From assembly GCF_910585425.1 (NCBI RefSeq), contig NZ_CAJUCP010000012.1:9700-73699 (forward strand): a DNA stretch of 64,000 bases. The letters run 5' to 3'. How positions within the stretch are numbered: position 1 is the first letter of the stretch; each line of letters starts with the position of its first letter. The notes beneath the pieces were generated by a model. The model did not search any database and was not told the origin of the DNA. It saw nothing but the letters and a program-made list of their open reading frames with translations. This document shows positions 44,740 through 53,915 of this stretch, in pieces. This stretch comes from an uncultured Acetatifactor sp. GTDB taxonomy: Bacteria > Bacillota > Clostridia > Lachnospirales > Lachnospiraceae. A program made the position numbers and the translations under genes.

Positions 44740-45660
44740 ATGGAGAACAACAGGACAGAAAACGCCGGGCTGGAGCTGGCGGTGAATACGGATTTCGCGG
44801 GGGAGAGCACCCGGCTGGAGCAGATCAGGACTACCCTGGAGCGGATAGCCCAGGCAGGCTTCACCCATATCCACTGGTGCCATGAGTGGGACAGGGAATA
44901 CATGTATTCTCCCTATGAGATGCAGCAGATCAGGGAGTGGATGGACGAGTACGGCCTGAAATCCAAGGCCCTGCACTCCACCAAGGGCTCCGCCAAGGAC
45001 GTGAACGTCAGGGAGGGCCATTACCGGAAGGACTACACCTCCGACTGGGAGTACAACCGCAGGGCAGGGGTGGATTTAATCAAAAACCGGGTGGACCTGG
45101 CACAGGCCCTGGGCGCTGCGGAGATCGTGCTCCATCTGTACGTCCCCTACATCACCATACAGAAGAAGCCGGAGGTCAAGGAGGACTTCTACGCCTGCGT
45201 CTTCAGGTCCCTGGACGAGCTGATGCCCTACTGCATGGAGAAAAATGTGCGGATCTGCATCGAGAACCTTTTCGACATGCCCGGGGAATACATGCTGGAG
45301 GCATGGGACAGGCTCTTCGGCAGATACCCTGAGGAATTCCTGGGGCTGTGCTATGACACCGGCCATGCCAACATGGTCTGGCGGGAGCAGGCGCCGGAGA
45401 TCCTGGGGAGGTACGCCCACCGGCTGTACGCGGTACATATCCATGACAACAATGGGGCCATGGACTCCCATTGGATTCCCGGGGAGGGCAATATCCAGTG
45501 GGAAAAAGTGATGGAGACCATATCCCGGTCCGCGTATGAGGGGCCGCTTCTGCTGGAGCTGTCCACCAATGAGCTGGACCAGGCTGGATATCTGAGGAAG
45601 GCCCATGAGGCGGGATGCCGCCTGGACGGGCTCTATAAAAAGGGAAGAGCGGACGCATAG
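44740..45660 (+). CDS. Sugar phosphate isomerase/epimerase family protein
   Basis: This 306-residue TIM-barrel protein is of the xylose isomerase-like family (AP endonuclease 2 fold). The metal and substrate residues typical of the fold are seen in HLYVPYIT, RICIENLFDMPGE, GLCYDTGHANM and YAVHIHDNNGAMDSH. The reaction could be epimerisation or dehydration of a keto sugar. The start at 44740 is chosen because GGTGG precedes it and it begins near the fold's first strand (LELAVNTDF); a longer frame starts at 44647. It follows the kinase by 145 bp and belongs to the glycan cluster. Confidence 0.85.
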   Translation: MENNRTENAGLELAVNTDFAGESTRLEQIRTTLERIAQAGFTHIHWCHEWDREYMYSPYEMQQIREWMDEYGLKSKALHSTKGSAKDVNVREGHYRKDYTSDWEYNRRAGVDLIKNRVDLAQALGAAEIVLHLYVPYITIQKKPEVKEDFYACVFRSLDELMPYCMEKNVRICIENLFDMPGEYMLEAWDRLFGRYPEEFLGLCYDTGHANMVWREQAPEILGRYAHRLYAVHIHDNNGAMDSHWIPGEGNIQWEKVMETISRSAYEGPLLLELSTNELDQAGYLRKAHEAGCRLDGLYKKGRADA

Positions 45661-45717
45661 GACCACAGGGCGCACCCGCCCATCAATGGCGCGGGACGGG
45701 AAAGGACGGGAGAAAGG

Positions 45718-46209
45718 ATGTTAAGGGACAGATATTTCAACAGCGGCCAGGAGCAAAAGGAAGATTTCCGCTTTTTTGACGCCCAGGTCCTGACGGACGG
45801 GGAGATCCTGCTGATGCTGGACAAGACCGTCCCGGGCAGCCCGGCGGAGAAGTGGCTCCCCTCCTATCATTTCACGATCTGCGACAGGGCAGGCCACAGG
45901 GCGGGGCAGTGCGACCTGCGGATAGGCTACAGCGAGGGCGTCTATTACGGAGGGAACATCGGATACCGGGTGGAGGAGCCCTACCGGGGGAACCATTACG
46001 CGGGGAAGGCCTGCCGCCTTCTGTTCCATCTGGCCAGGCGGCACGGGATGGACAGGCTGGTCATCACCTGCAATCCGGACAATTTCCCTTCCAGGAGGAC
46101 CTGCGAATACGCGGGAGGGATCCTGCGGGAAATCGCAGATCTGCCGGAGGACAACGACATGCGCCGGGACGGGGAGACACGGAAATGCATCTATGAGTTT
46201 GCGATATAG
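45718..46209 (+). CDS. GNAT family N-acetyltransferase
   Basis: This 163-residue acetyltransferase of the GNAT fold transfers an acyl group from CoA to an amine. The acetyl-CoA region is GYRVEEPYRGNHYAGKACRLLFHLARRHG, matching the family R/Q-x-x-G-x-G/A loop, followed by the LVITCNPDNFPSRRTCEYAGG stretch typical of the RimJ-like C-terminal half. GGGAGAAAGG precedes the ATG. It follows the isomerase by 57 bp and precedes the acyltransferase-3 gene; the substrate is not evident. Confidence 0.85.
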   Translation: MLRDRYFNSGQEQKEDFRFFDAQVLTDGEILLMLDKTVPGSPAEKWLPSYHFTICDRAGHRAGQCDLRIGYSEGVYYGGNIGYRVEEPYRGNHYAGKACRLLFHLARRHGMDRLVITCNPDNFPSRRTCEYAGGILREIADLPEDNDMRRDGETRKCIYEFAI

Positions 46210-46335
46210 AGATATGGAGCTGAATTGAAAAGCGCACAGGATGATGCTGTAATAGCGCAATGCAAAAAAGGGGAGCAGTCCCCTTGCGCCGATTCGGGGA
46301 AAGGGAAGCCGGGCAGGGTGCCCGACAGGATTCAT

Positions 46336-47526
46336 ATGCCGCAGATTGAGAATAGGGAAAAACGCAAAGAGGGGACAGGGGCAGACCGCATGGCCAATCT
46401 GGAGCTGCTGCGCTGTGTGGCCATGCTGATGGTGGTGGCGCTGCACTATCTGGGGAAGGGGGAGCTGCTGCCCGAGCTGACAGACAGCGGTATGGGGACT
46501 ATGGGCATGGCCGCATGGCTCATGGAGAGCTTCTGCATCGTGGCCGTGAACGTCTATATGTTCATCAGCGGGTATTTCCTGTGCACCTCATCCTTCAAGC
46601 CCAGCCGCCTGGCGCAGCTATGGCTGCAGATATGGGCCTATTCCGTGGCCTTCGGGCTCATAGGCGCGCTGACGGGAGTGCTGCGGGAGGAAGTGTTCGA
46701 TATCCACTATCTGCTGACAGTGCTGTTCCCGGTGACCATGGGGCATTACTGGTTCATGACGGCCTATGTCTTCCTGTACCTGCTCCTGCCCTTTGTGGGG
46801 ATAGGGGTGAAAAAGATGTCGAAACAGCAGATGCAGCTGTCCCTGGCCCTGCTGCTGGCAGTCTTCTGCATCGTGAAGAGCGTGCTGCCCGTGCGCCTGG
46901 AGATGGACGCGCTGGGATACGACTGCCTCTGGTATCTGTGCGTTTTCCTGGCGGCAGCGTATGTGCGCCGGTTCGGCATCCCGTTCCTGGAGAAAAAGGG
47001 GCGGGGGCTTTTGCTGTACCTGGGAGGCTGCCTGCTGGTCTTTTGCGGGACATTTGTCCTGCGGGAGATATACCTGCGCACCGGAGGGCTGGGAAGCCGG
47101 ATCAAGATGTGCCTGGAGTACAACCATGTGCTCCCTTTTCTGGCGGCTGTGGGCCTCTTCGGGGCGTTTTCCAGGCTGCGCGTACAGGGGAGGACGGCGA
47201 GGATCGTCAATGGGCTGGCCCCGTATACCCTGGGGGTCTATCTGCTCCATGAGAACATAGGGCTGCGCTATTCCTGGCAGGAGTGGCTGGGCGCCGGACA
47301 TCTGGCGAAAGAGATGGCCCGGGGGACAGGCGGATTTGCCGGGATAGCCCGTCTGCTTGTGGGGACGATGGCGGCCGTGCTGGCCGTGTTCGTCTGCGGC
47401 GTCCTGGCGGACATGGCGCGGAAGCGGATTTTCGGCGGACTCCACAGGCTCTTGCTGAGGGCAGGCTTCTATCGGAGGCTGACGGAAAAGATAGAGAGAG
47501 CGGACGCGCTGTTCCGGGAAGCGTGA
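46336..47526 (+). CDS. Acyltransferase family 3 membrane protein
   Basis: This membrane O-acyltransferase of about 396 residues (Acyl_transf_3 family) has some ten helices. It probably acetylates a lipid-linked or cell-surface sugar. The N-terminal signature is NLELLRCVAMLMVVALHYLGKG, with the His in helix 1; the VNVYMFISGYFLC segment follows. The frame is open further upstream to 46225. I prefer 46336 or an internal ATG at 46390 because the family motif starts right after these; neither has a perfect ribosome site. It ends 142 bp before the large membrane protein gene. Confidence 0.85.
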   Translation: MPQIENREKRKEGTGADRMANLELLRCVAMLMVVALHYLGKGELLPELTDSGMGTMGMAAWLMESFCIVAVNVYMFISGYFLCTSSFKPSRLAQLWLQIWAYSVAFGLIGALTGVLREEVFDIHYLLTVLFPVTMGHYWFMTAYVFLYLLLPFVGIGVKKMSKQQMQLSLALLLAVFCIVKSVLPVRLEMDALGYDCLWYLCVFLAAAYVRRFGIPFLEKKGRGLLLYLGGCLLVFCGTFVLREIYLRTGGLGSRIKMCLEYNHVLPFLAAVGLFGAFSRLRVQGRTARIVNGLAPYTLGVYLLHENIGLRYSWQEWLGAGHLAKEMARGTGGFAGIARLLVGTMAAVLAVFVCGVLADMARKRIFGGLHRLLLRAGFYRRLTEKIERADALFREA

Positions 47527-47668
47527 CAGGGGCAGGAGCCTGGGGTCCGGGGACAGGAGTTTGGAGAAGGCAGCGCCCCTGATGGGGGATGCCGCAGAGG
47601 CCCGGGGCGTAAGAGGGGCTCAGGCAGCGTGGAGCAGGAGGCATGGGCGGAAAGGATTCTGGACGGAA

Positions 47669-49789
47669 ATGGATATGAGGAACGAGAGGGACAGGCTGAG
47701 GAAATGGGGGAATCTGCTGGAGAACCTGGCAATCGTGGTTCTGGCGTTCTATCCCCTGCGGCATATGGACTGGGGACTGGATTTGTGGGATACCGGGTAT
47801 AATTACGCGAATTTCCAATATATGGGCACGAAGCATATGGATTCCATGTGGCTCTTTTCCACGTATCTGGCCAATGTGGCGGGGAGCTGGCTGACCGGGC
47901 TTCCCAATGGGGAGACGCTGATGGGCATGAACCTGTATACCGGACTGTTCGCCAGCGCGCTGGCCCTCATGGGTTATTTTTTCTGCACCAGGAAGCTGAA
48001 GATGCCGAAGACGATCGTGTTCCTGGGGGAGATGGTGGCGCTGAGCTTATGTTGGTGCCCCACCGCATTGCTCTATAACTACCTGACCTATCTGCTTTTC
48101 CTGATTTCAACCATATTCCTCTATCAGGGCCTGACAAAAGAGAGAAAAGGGTATTTTGTGGCCGCCGGAGCGTTCCTGGGGGCCAATGTGCTGGTGCGCT
48201 TCTCCAACCTGCCGGAGATGGGGATGATCCTGGCGGTCTGGGCTTACGACCTTATCGTCTGGTTATCGGAAAAACGTCAGAAAACATGCGGAATGGCAGA
48301 TTTATCTGAAAAACGTTTTAGAAAAGACGGAAAATGGGATGAAAAGACATTTGCGGCAGGTGCGGGAAGAGTTCCGGGGGAAGGGGGCTTCTGGCGGCGG
48401 ACTGCCCGACATACGCTGTGGTGCCTGCTGGGATATGCGGGGGCGCTGGCGGCGGTCCTCAGCGATATCCATCTCCGCTACGGCTTCGGGGAGTATGCGG
48501 CGGGTATCAGCAGACTGTTCGCCATGACGGACAACGCGGCGGACTATAAGCCAGCGGCCATGATTCTGGGGATCCTTGGCCGCTACCGGGAGGAGCTGTA
48601 CTGGATGGTCCGGATGGGAGCCATCGCCGCGGGGGGGACGGCGCTGTTCGCCCTGGCTGGATGGCTGGAGGGAATCCTCTGCGGGCATCCAGGTGGGAAG
48701 GGCATCGGTACGGCAAGGGAAACGGGGAAGAAGGATAAGACGGCGAGGCCGGATAAGCATGCAAAATGGGAGAAAGCGGCAGGAGAGGACAGGGCGCCTC
48801 TGGCTGCAGGAATCCTCCATACGGGGGTGCGCGTGCTGTGGATATTGGTGAGCATCGCCATGATCGGGTGGCTGTATCGGCGGGGATTCCTTTCCTTCTA
48901 CTATTTCAGCTACGACTCCATCTGGCATGCCGGGCCCATATTCCTGATGCTGGCCATGCTGATTGCCGGAATCCGTATCCTGGACAGAAACGCCGCGAAA
49001 GAGGAAAAGCTGATCGGCGGCATGGTGATACTGATCATCCTGCTGACGCCCATCGGCAGCAACAACGGTGTCTTCCCCAGCCTGAACAACCTTTTCCTGG
49101 CAGGGCCCTATGTCCTGTGGGAGAGCTGGCGCTTCCTGCGGCATGTGGGAGAGTACAGGACAAAGGGGGGACTGGTGATTTCGGCCTTTCCCGCTAAGGG
49201 CGTGCTGACGGCGTTCCTGGCCATCTGTCTGTTCCAGTTCGGGGCCTTCGGGGCGAACTTCGCCTTCGCGGAGGGGACCGGGATACAGGACGCGGAGGTC
49301 GCCATAGACAACAATCCCATCCTGCGGAATATCAAGATGAGCCCTCAGAGGGCCCGGTGGATGGAGGAATTGAGCGCTTACGCCAATGAGGACGGGCTAC
49401 ACGGACAGGAGGTCATCCTGTACGGGGACATTCCCTCCATATCCTATTACCTTGCCATGCCCTCGGCCTTCAATCCCTGGAGCGACCTGGACTCCTACAG
49501 CCTGGAGACCATGGAGCGGGACATGGCGGTGCTGGAGGCGGAGGTCACGGAGAAGGGGAGAGACAAGCCTGTAATCATATTGGAGCACAGTTATGCCCTT
49601 TATGAGGAGAGCCTTGCCGACGGACAGAGGGGGACGGAGGATATTCCAGGGGAGGACAGCGAGGAGCTTTCTTGGGAGAAGCGGGAGGAGATGGAGGGCG
49701 ACCCGAAGTGGAAGCGTCTGCTGGCATTCATGGATGCCTTCGGCTATGAACAGACCTTCCACAACGGGAAATTCGCGGTTTACCGCTAG
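47669..49789 (+). CDS. Large polytopic membrane protein, possibly GT-C-type
   Basis: This 706-residue membrane protein has about ten to twelve predicted helices and a cytosolic or external hydrophilic insert (about residues 205-240 and 350-380, Lys/Glu-rich). No family was recognised with certainty. The N-terminal loop motif LDLWDTGYNYANFQYMG between the first two helices recalls the acidic loop of GT-C-type glycosyltransferases that use polyprenyl-phosphate sugars. The C-terminal 180 residues form an external domain (DINNPILRNIK-like VAIDNNPILRN). Start 47669 is preferred over 47561 because the upstream part is low-complexity and hydrophilic. It may act with the acyltransferase next to it. 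Confidence 0.6.
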   Translation: MDMRNERDRLRKWGNLLENLAIVVLAFYPLRHMDWGLDLWDTGYNYANFQYMGTKHMDSMWLFSTYLANVAGSWLTGLPNGETLMGMNLYTGLFASALALMGYFFCTRKLKMPKTIVFLGEMVALSLCWCPTALLYNYLTYLLFLISTIFLYQGLTKERKGYFVAAGAFLGANVLVRFSNLPEMGMILAVWAYDLIVWLSEKRQKTCGMADLSEKRFRKDGKWDEKTFAAGAGRVPGEGGFWRRTARHTLWCLLGYAGALAAVLSDIHLRYGFGEYAAGISRLFAMTDNAADYKPAAMILGILGRYREELYWMVRMGAIAAGGTALFALAGWLEGILCGHPGGKGIGTARETGKKDKTARPDKHAKWEKAAGEDRAPLAAGILHTGVRVLWILVSIAMIGWLYRRGFLSFYYFSYDSIWHAGPIFLMLAMLIAGIRILDRNAAKEEKLIGGMVILIILLTPIGSNNGVFPSLNNLFLAGPYVLWESWRFLRHVGEYRTKGGLVISAFPAKGVLTAFLAICLFQFGAFGANFAFAEGTGIQDAEVAIDNNPILRNIKMSPQRARWMEELSAYANEDGLHGQEVILYGDIPSISYYLAMPSAFNPWSDLDSYSLETMERDMAVLEAEVTEKGRDKPVIILEHSYALYEESLADGQRGTEDIPGEDSEELSWEKREEMEGDPKWKRLLAFMDAFGYEQTFHNGKFAVYR

Positions 49790-49823
49790 AGCCTGTAAAA
49801 CACAGTCCCACTGAAATTCCTGC

Positions 49824-50834
49824 TTACAGCAGCTTCACGCCCCTCTCATCCGCCTCCTTCATAATCTCCTCCGGCCAGAGCGAGCACTGCACCTCCCCGA
49901 TGTGGGCCTTGCGCAGGAAGAACATGCAGATGCGGGACTGGCCGATGCCGCCGCCGATGGTGAAGGGCACTTCCTCGTGGATCACCGCCTGGTGGAAGGG
50001 GAGCTGTGCCCGCTCCATGCATCCGGCGGCCTCCAGCTGGCGCAGCAGCGCCTCCTTGTCCACCCGGATGCCCATGCTGGACAGCTCCAGGGCGATGTCC
50101 AGGACAGGGTAGTAGACGATGATATCCGCATTCAGGGCCCAGTCGTCATAGTCCGGCGCACGTCCGTCATGGGGCTTGCCGTTCCCCAGGGCCCCGCCGA
50201 TCTGCATGATGCAGACAGCTCCCTTGGCCTTGGCTATGTAGTATTCCCGCTCCTTGGGCGTGTTGTCCGGGAACATCTCCTCCAGCTCGCCTGTGGTGAC
50301 GAAGAAGATGTCGTGGGGAAGGATTTCTTCTATATAATCATAGTGGATGGACATGTACTTCTCCGTCTTGCGCAGCACCTTGTATACGGTGCGCACCACA
50401 TCCTCTAAGGTGTCCAGGCTGCGCTGCTCCCGGGTGATAATCTTCTCCCAGTCCCACTGGTCCACATAGATGGAATGGATATTGTCCGGCTCCTCGTCCC
50501 TGCGGATGGCGCTCATGTCCGTGTAGAGCCCCTCCCCCGCGGAGAAACCGTACTTCTTCAGCGCGTAGCGCTTCCACTTGGCCAGGGAATGGACGATCTC
50601 CGCCTCCCGGCCGTCCTGGTGTCTGATGTCGAAGGACACAGGGCGCTCCACGCCGTTCAAATTGTCGTTGAGGCCGGACTTTGGATCCACCATCAGGGGC
50701 GCGGACACGCGCAGGAGGTTCAGCCGCTCCGCCAGAAGGGTCTGGAAGAAGTCCTTCACGCGCTTGATGGCCACCTGGGTGTCGTACAGGTCCAGGCCGG
50801 ACTGGTAGTCTTTCGGGAATGCATTGCTTGACAT
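49824..50834 (-). CDS. asnA: Aspartate-ammonia ligase
   Basis: This enzyme forms asparagine from aspartate, ammonia and ATP in the cytosol. The 336-residue protein has the AsnA length and looks like class II tRNA synthetase catalytic domains. Visible are the LNLLRVSAPLMVDPKSGLNDNLNGVERPVSFDI region, the DQWDWEK segment, and the IGGGIGQSRICMFFLRKAHIGEVQ C-terminal block. No T-box leader was recognised upstream; the gap to the pseudogene is 131 bp. It is convergent with the membrane protein gene 34 bp away. Confidence 0.96.
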   Translation of the reverse strand: MSSNAFPKDYQSGLDLYDTQVAIKRVKDFFQTLLAERLNLLRVSAPLMVDPKSGLNDNLNGVERPVSFDIRHQDGREAEIVHSLAKWKRYALKKYGFSAGEGLYTDMSAIRRDEEPDNIHSIYVDQWDWEKIITREQRSLDTLEDVVRTVYKVLRKTEKYMSIHYDYIEEILPHDIFFVTTGELEEMFPDNTPKEREYYIAKAKGAVCIMQIGGALGNGKPHDGRAPDYDDWALNADIIVYYPVLDIALELSSMGIRVDKEALLRQLEAAGCMERAQLPFHQAVIHEEVPFTIGGGIGQSRICMFFLRKAHIGEVQCSLWPEEIMKEADERGVKLL

Positions 50835-50965
50835 ATGGGTAATCCTTTCTACTTGATATATTGTTCTGTTCTGATCCTATGGTATGCGCTTCTTCCATAT
50901 GGAATGCGCCCATCCTATTTTAACTGCTTTCCGGTGGATTTGGCAATAGTTTTTTCTGCCTCCCT

Positions 50966-51832
50966 TTATCCAATCAACACTTCCTTCCCCCGGAAGGCAA
51001 AGCCATATTTCCGGATTCGCTCCTCAGGAATGCCCTTCGCTTCAAGGGATGCCCCATACTTCATGTCCTCAATCTGCACCAGGGCCGACCGCACCGTATC
51101 CTCCAGCGTCTTCTCGCCATCTTCCGGGTCATGAACCTTGAACTCGATTATAATCGCATCGTCAGTACCCTTTTTATCACAGGGCTCCAGCAGCACGTCA
51201 TATGGATTCGTCTTGAACGTAGCATTGAACAGCGTCCTGATGAATTCCACCATCTCTCCCCAGAACCCGCTGACATATGCCTCCTGCATGGGCGTATCGT
51301 ACTCGTCCAGCAGGATGATGACCTTTTTCCCATAATAGCGGGAAAGGTAATCGGACAAAGCGTTCAGCGAATTGACCGCTATATAATCTTCCATTTCGGC
51401 AGAGACTTTCCGATAGATTTCTTTCTCATTTTCGTTCAGCAGACCGCTGCCTGGCAGAAAATCATATCGGTTATACAGGTTCGTGATAATATGGCACATC
51501 TGCTTTCTTGCTTTGGGAAAAGAAGACTCCTTCACATTGGCGAAAGAGAGGTTGATGACCGGACAGGTGCCCTGAAGCTGCCTGTAGGCTTCCTCCTGCC
51601 AGATGGCAAGGCCTTCGAACAGGTCCCCCTGACCGGCGTATTTTACGGAGAAAAAATATTCCAGCATGCTCATGTTCAGGGTCTTTCCGAAGCGTCTGGG
51701 ACGGGTTATCAGGGTGACGGCGTTCCCGCTTTACCACCACTCCTTAATGAATGCTGTCTTATCCACATAAAAGTAATTATTTCGAACCAACTGTCCGAAA
51801 TCCTGATGTCCGATACCCACTGTCCTCGCCAT
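50966..51832 (-). pseudogene. AAA-ATPase-like / DUF1703 gene with in-frame stop and internal deletion
   Basis: This is a relative of the intact gene at 8483-10057. The N-terminal part (MARTVGIGHQDFGQLVRNN, then YVDKTAFIKEWW) has GGAGGTG upstream and runs into a TAA at 51731-51733. The same frame continues directly with the Walker A-like segment (LITRPRRFGKTLNMSM) and the IILLDEYDTPM Walker B. No frame change is needed, so it is a nonsense change, probably from GAA. The rest (about 235 codons) passes from the ATPase part straight into the nuclease part (TFKTNPYDVLLEP), so a central region of some 200 residues usual in the family is missing. The gene is therefore likely dead. Confidence 0.9.
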
Positions 51833-52041
51833 GCAAACACCTCCTCTGGAACATGCATTTGATGATGTTCCGCATTGGGTCAGGCCTATCCCTTCATCTT
51901 TTGCATGTGCGTATGCACTATCCGCTCTGGATATGCTCTTCCTTTCTATTATTATATCACGTCCTTTTGGGGCCAACAATCATTTTTGAAACTATTGTTG
52001 TCCTTGCTTATGGAAGTTTTTCCGATTTTTGTAAAAAATGC

Positions 52042-52070
52042 TTGCAGAATCAGAACGTATGTGCTAAACT
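52042..52070 (+). promoter_or_regulatory. Promoter of the DNA-repair radical SAM gene
   Basis: TTGCAG and TAAACT are 17 bp apart, and a TGC sits before the -10 as an extended element. A weak LexA-like half site (GAACGTATGTGC, 52053-52064) overlaps the spacer, and a strong LexA-like box follows at 52077-52090. Confidence 0.65.
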
Positions 52071-52076
52071 TTAAAA

Positions 52077-52090
52077 AGAACATATGTTCT
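52077..52090 (+). promoter_or_regulatory. LexA-like SOS box
   Basis: AGAACATATGTTCT is a perfect palindrome with the Firmicutes LexA core GAAC-N4-GTTC. It overlaps the predicted transcription start of a gene for a DNA-repair-type protein, where LexA would block transcription. Confidence 0.7.
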
Positions 52091-52125
52091 TTTATATAAA
52101 TGGCATGGACGAGGGGTGCGGGAAA

Positions 52126-53478
52126 GTGGAATATCTGGTAAGCAAAGGGGAAATGCCCCTGGAGGACAAACTGAATATACTGACGGACGCGGCCAAGTAT
52201 GACGTGGCCTGTACCTCCAGCGGCGTGGATCGCAAGGGGGACGGCAAGAGCATCGGCAACTGCGTGGCGGCGGGCATCTGCCACAGCTTCTCCGGGGACG
52301 GCAGATGCATCTCCCTCCTGAAGATCCTGATGACCAACGAATGCATCTTCGACTGTAAATACTGCCGCAACCGCCGCTCCAACGATGTCCCCAGGGCCAC
52401 CTTCACCCCGGAGGAGATATGCACCCTGACCATGGAGTTCTACCGCAGGAACTACATCGAGGGCCTGTTCCTGAGCTCCGGCATCATCGGAAACCCCACC
52501 TTTACCCAGGAGCTGATTTGCCGCACGGTGTGGCTTTTGCGGAACCGCTACCGGTTCAATGGCTATGTCCATGTGAAGGCCATTCCAGGGGCTGCGCCGG
52601 AGATCATACAGCAGACCGGCTTCCTGGTGGACAGGATGAGCGTCAACTTAGAGCTCCCCACAGCGGAGGGCCTGCGCAGCCTGGCGCCCAATAAGCACCG
52701 GAAGAGCATCCTGACCCCCATGCGGCAGATCCAGACCGGCATCCAGGTGAACCGGAACGACCTGGTGCTGTACCGCAATGCGCCTAAGTTCGTGGGAGGA
52801 GGCCAGTCCACCCAGATGATCATCGGTGCCACGCCGGAGAGCGATTATCAGATCATCAATGTGGCGGAGAGCCTTTATCAGAAATTCGACTTAAAGAGGG
52901 TCTTCTATTCGGCCTTCGTGAACGTCACCGGGGACAAGAGCCTGCCCGCCCTGCCGGGAGGGCCGCCTTTGCTGCGGGAGCACAGGCTGTATCAGGCGGA
53001 CTGGCTGCTGCGGTTCTATGGCTTCCGGGCGGAGGAGCTGCTGGATGAGAAGCGTCCCTACTTCAATGTGATGCTGGATCCAAAGGAGGACTGGGCGGTG
53101 CGCCATCTGGAGCGCTTTCCGGTGGAGATCAACCGCGCTCCTTTAGAGGAGCTGCTGCGGGTGCCCGGCATAGGGGTGAAGAGCGCGGGACGGATCGTGG
53201 CGGCCCGCAGGAGCGGCAGCCTGACTTTTCCTGATTTAAAGAAGATCGGGGTGGTGCTGAAGCGGGCGCTGTATTTCATCACCTGCAGCGGCAGGATGAT
53301 GTACCCTGTGAAGATAGAGGAGGATTACATCGTGCGCAACCTTACCACCGAGAAGGACAGGGTGCGGTTCGGCAGCGACGGCATGAGCTATAAGCAGCTG
53401 TCGCTGTTCGACGATGTCGAATTCAACCGCCCTGTGACGGTCATAGAGCGGCAGCAGGCGGCGGTGGGGCAGTTGTGA
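52126..53478 (+). CDS. Putative DNA modification/repair radical SAM protein
   Basis: This protein of about 450 residues belongs to the radical SAM family linked to DNA modification or repair, usually encoded next to a DUF4130-type protein, as here. The iron-sulfur motif is CIFDCKYCRN (C-x3-C-x2-C). The C-terminal third carries a helix-hairpin-helix DNA-binding motif (LLRVPGIGVKSAGRIVAARR). DAAKYDVACTSSG is the family N-terminal block. Start GTG 52126 has GAGGGG upstream. Earlier ATGs at 52084 and 52105 lie in or beside the LexA box and lack ribosome sites; ATG 52153 is another option. The stop codon lies inside the first unit of a tandem repeat. Confidence 0.9.
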   Translation: MEYLVSKGEMPLEDKLNILTDAAKYDVACTSSGVDRKGDGKSIGNCVAAGICHSFSGDGRCISLLKILMTNECIFDCKYCRNRRSNDVPRATFTPEEICTLTMEFYRRNYIEGLFLSSGIIGNPTFTQELICRTVWLLRNRYRFNGYVHVKAIPGAAPEIIQQTGFLVDRMSVNLELPTAEGLRSLAPNKHRKSILTPMRQIQTGIQVNRNDLVLYRNAPKFVGGGQSTQMIIGATPESDYQIINVAESLYQKFDLKRVFYSAFVNVTGDKSLPALPGGPPLLREHRLYQADWLLRFYGFRAEELLDEKRPYFNVMLDPKEDWAVRHLERFPVEINRAPLEELLRVPGIGVKSAGRIVAARRSGSLTFPDLKKIGVVLKRALYFITCSGRMMYPVKIEEDYIVRNLTTEKDRVRFGSDGMSYKQLSLFDDVEFNRPVTVIERQQAAVGQL

Positions 53479-53792
53479 GGGACAGGCATGCGAGGCAGCG
53501 GTGGGGGTAGTTGTGAAGGACAGGCATGCGAGGCAGCGGTGGGGGCAGGTGTGAAGGACAGGCATGCGAGGTGGTGATGGGGCAGTTGTGAGGGGCAGCT
53601 CTGCGAGGCGGTGATGGAGCAGCTGTGAAGGACAGGCATGCGAGGCGGCGATGGGAGTTGTGAGGGACAGGCATGCAAGGTAGCGGTGGGGGCAGTTGTG
53701 AGGGGCAGCCGTACAAGGCAGCGGAGGAGTTGTGAGAGATAGCCATGCAAGGCAGCGGTGGGGGAGTTGTGAGGGGACAGCCCTGCAAAGCG
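53461..53792 (+). repeat. Tandem repeat of nine 34-38 bp units starting at the stop codon of the radical SAM gene
   Basis: Units resemble GCGGTGGGGGCAGTTGTGAGG followed by GACAGGCATGCGAGGCA, with small length changes. The first unit includes the last five codons and the stop of the radical SAM gene, so the array appears to have grown from the gene end. Every unit keeps a TGTGA, so the reading frame would stop again in each. No coding role is evident. Confidence 0.92.
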
Positions 53793-53915
53793 GCGGTTGA
53801 AAGAGGCTGAATGCAGGCGGCAGACCCGGGGAACACACAGCCCATTGCGGAAGACGCGGCATATGCCCCGGAGGGAGCCGGGAAGGGATACAGAGAAAAA
53901 AGAGGGAGAAAGGAA

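Noticed and set aside
50835..50965. T-box riboswitch upstream of asnA.
   Set aside because: The gap is only 131 bp and no specifier stem or antiterminator sequence was seen.
51731..51733. Stop codon readthrough or recoding in the DUF1703-family gene.
   Set aside because: The codon is TAA, which is not used for selenocysteine or pyrrolysine, and the gene also has a large internal deletion, so decay is the simpler reading.
53461..53792. CRISPR-like array.
   Set aside because: Units are contiguous with variable length and no unique spacers, and the first unit is part of a gene end.
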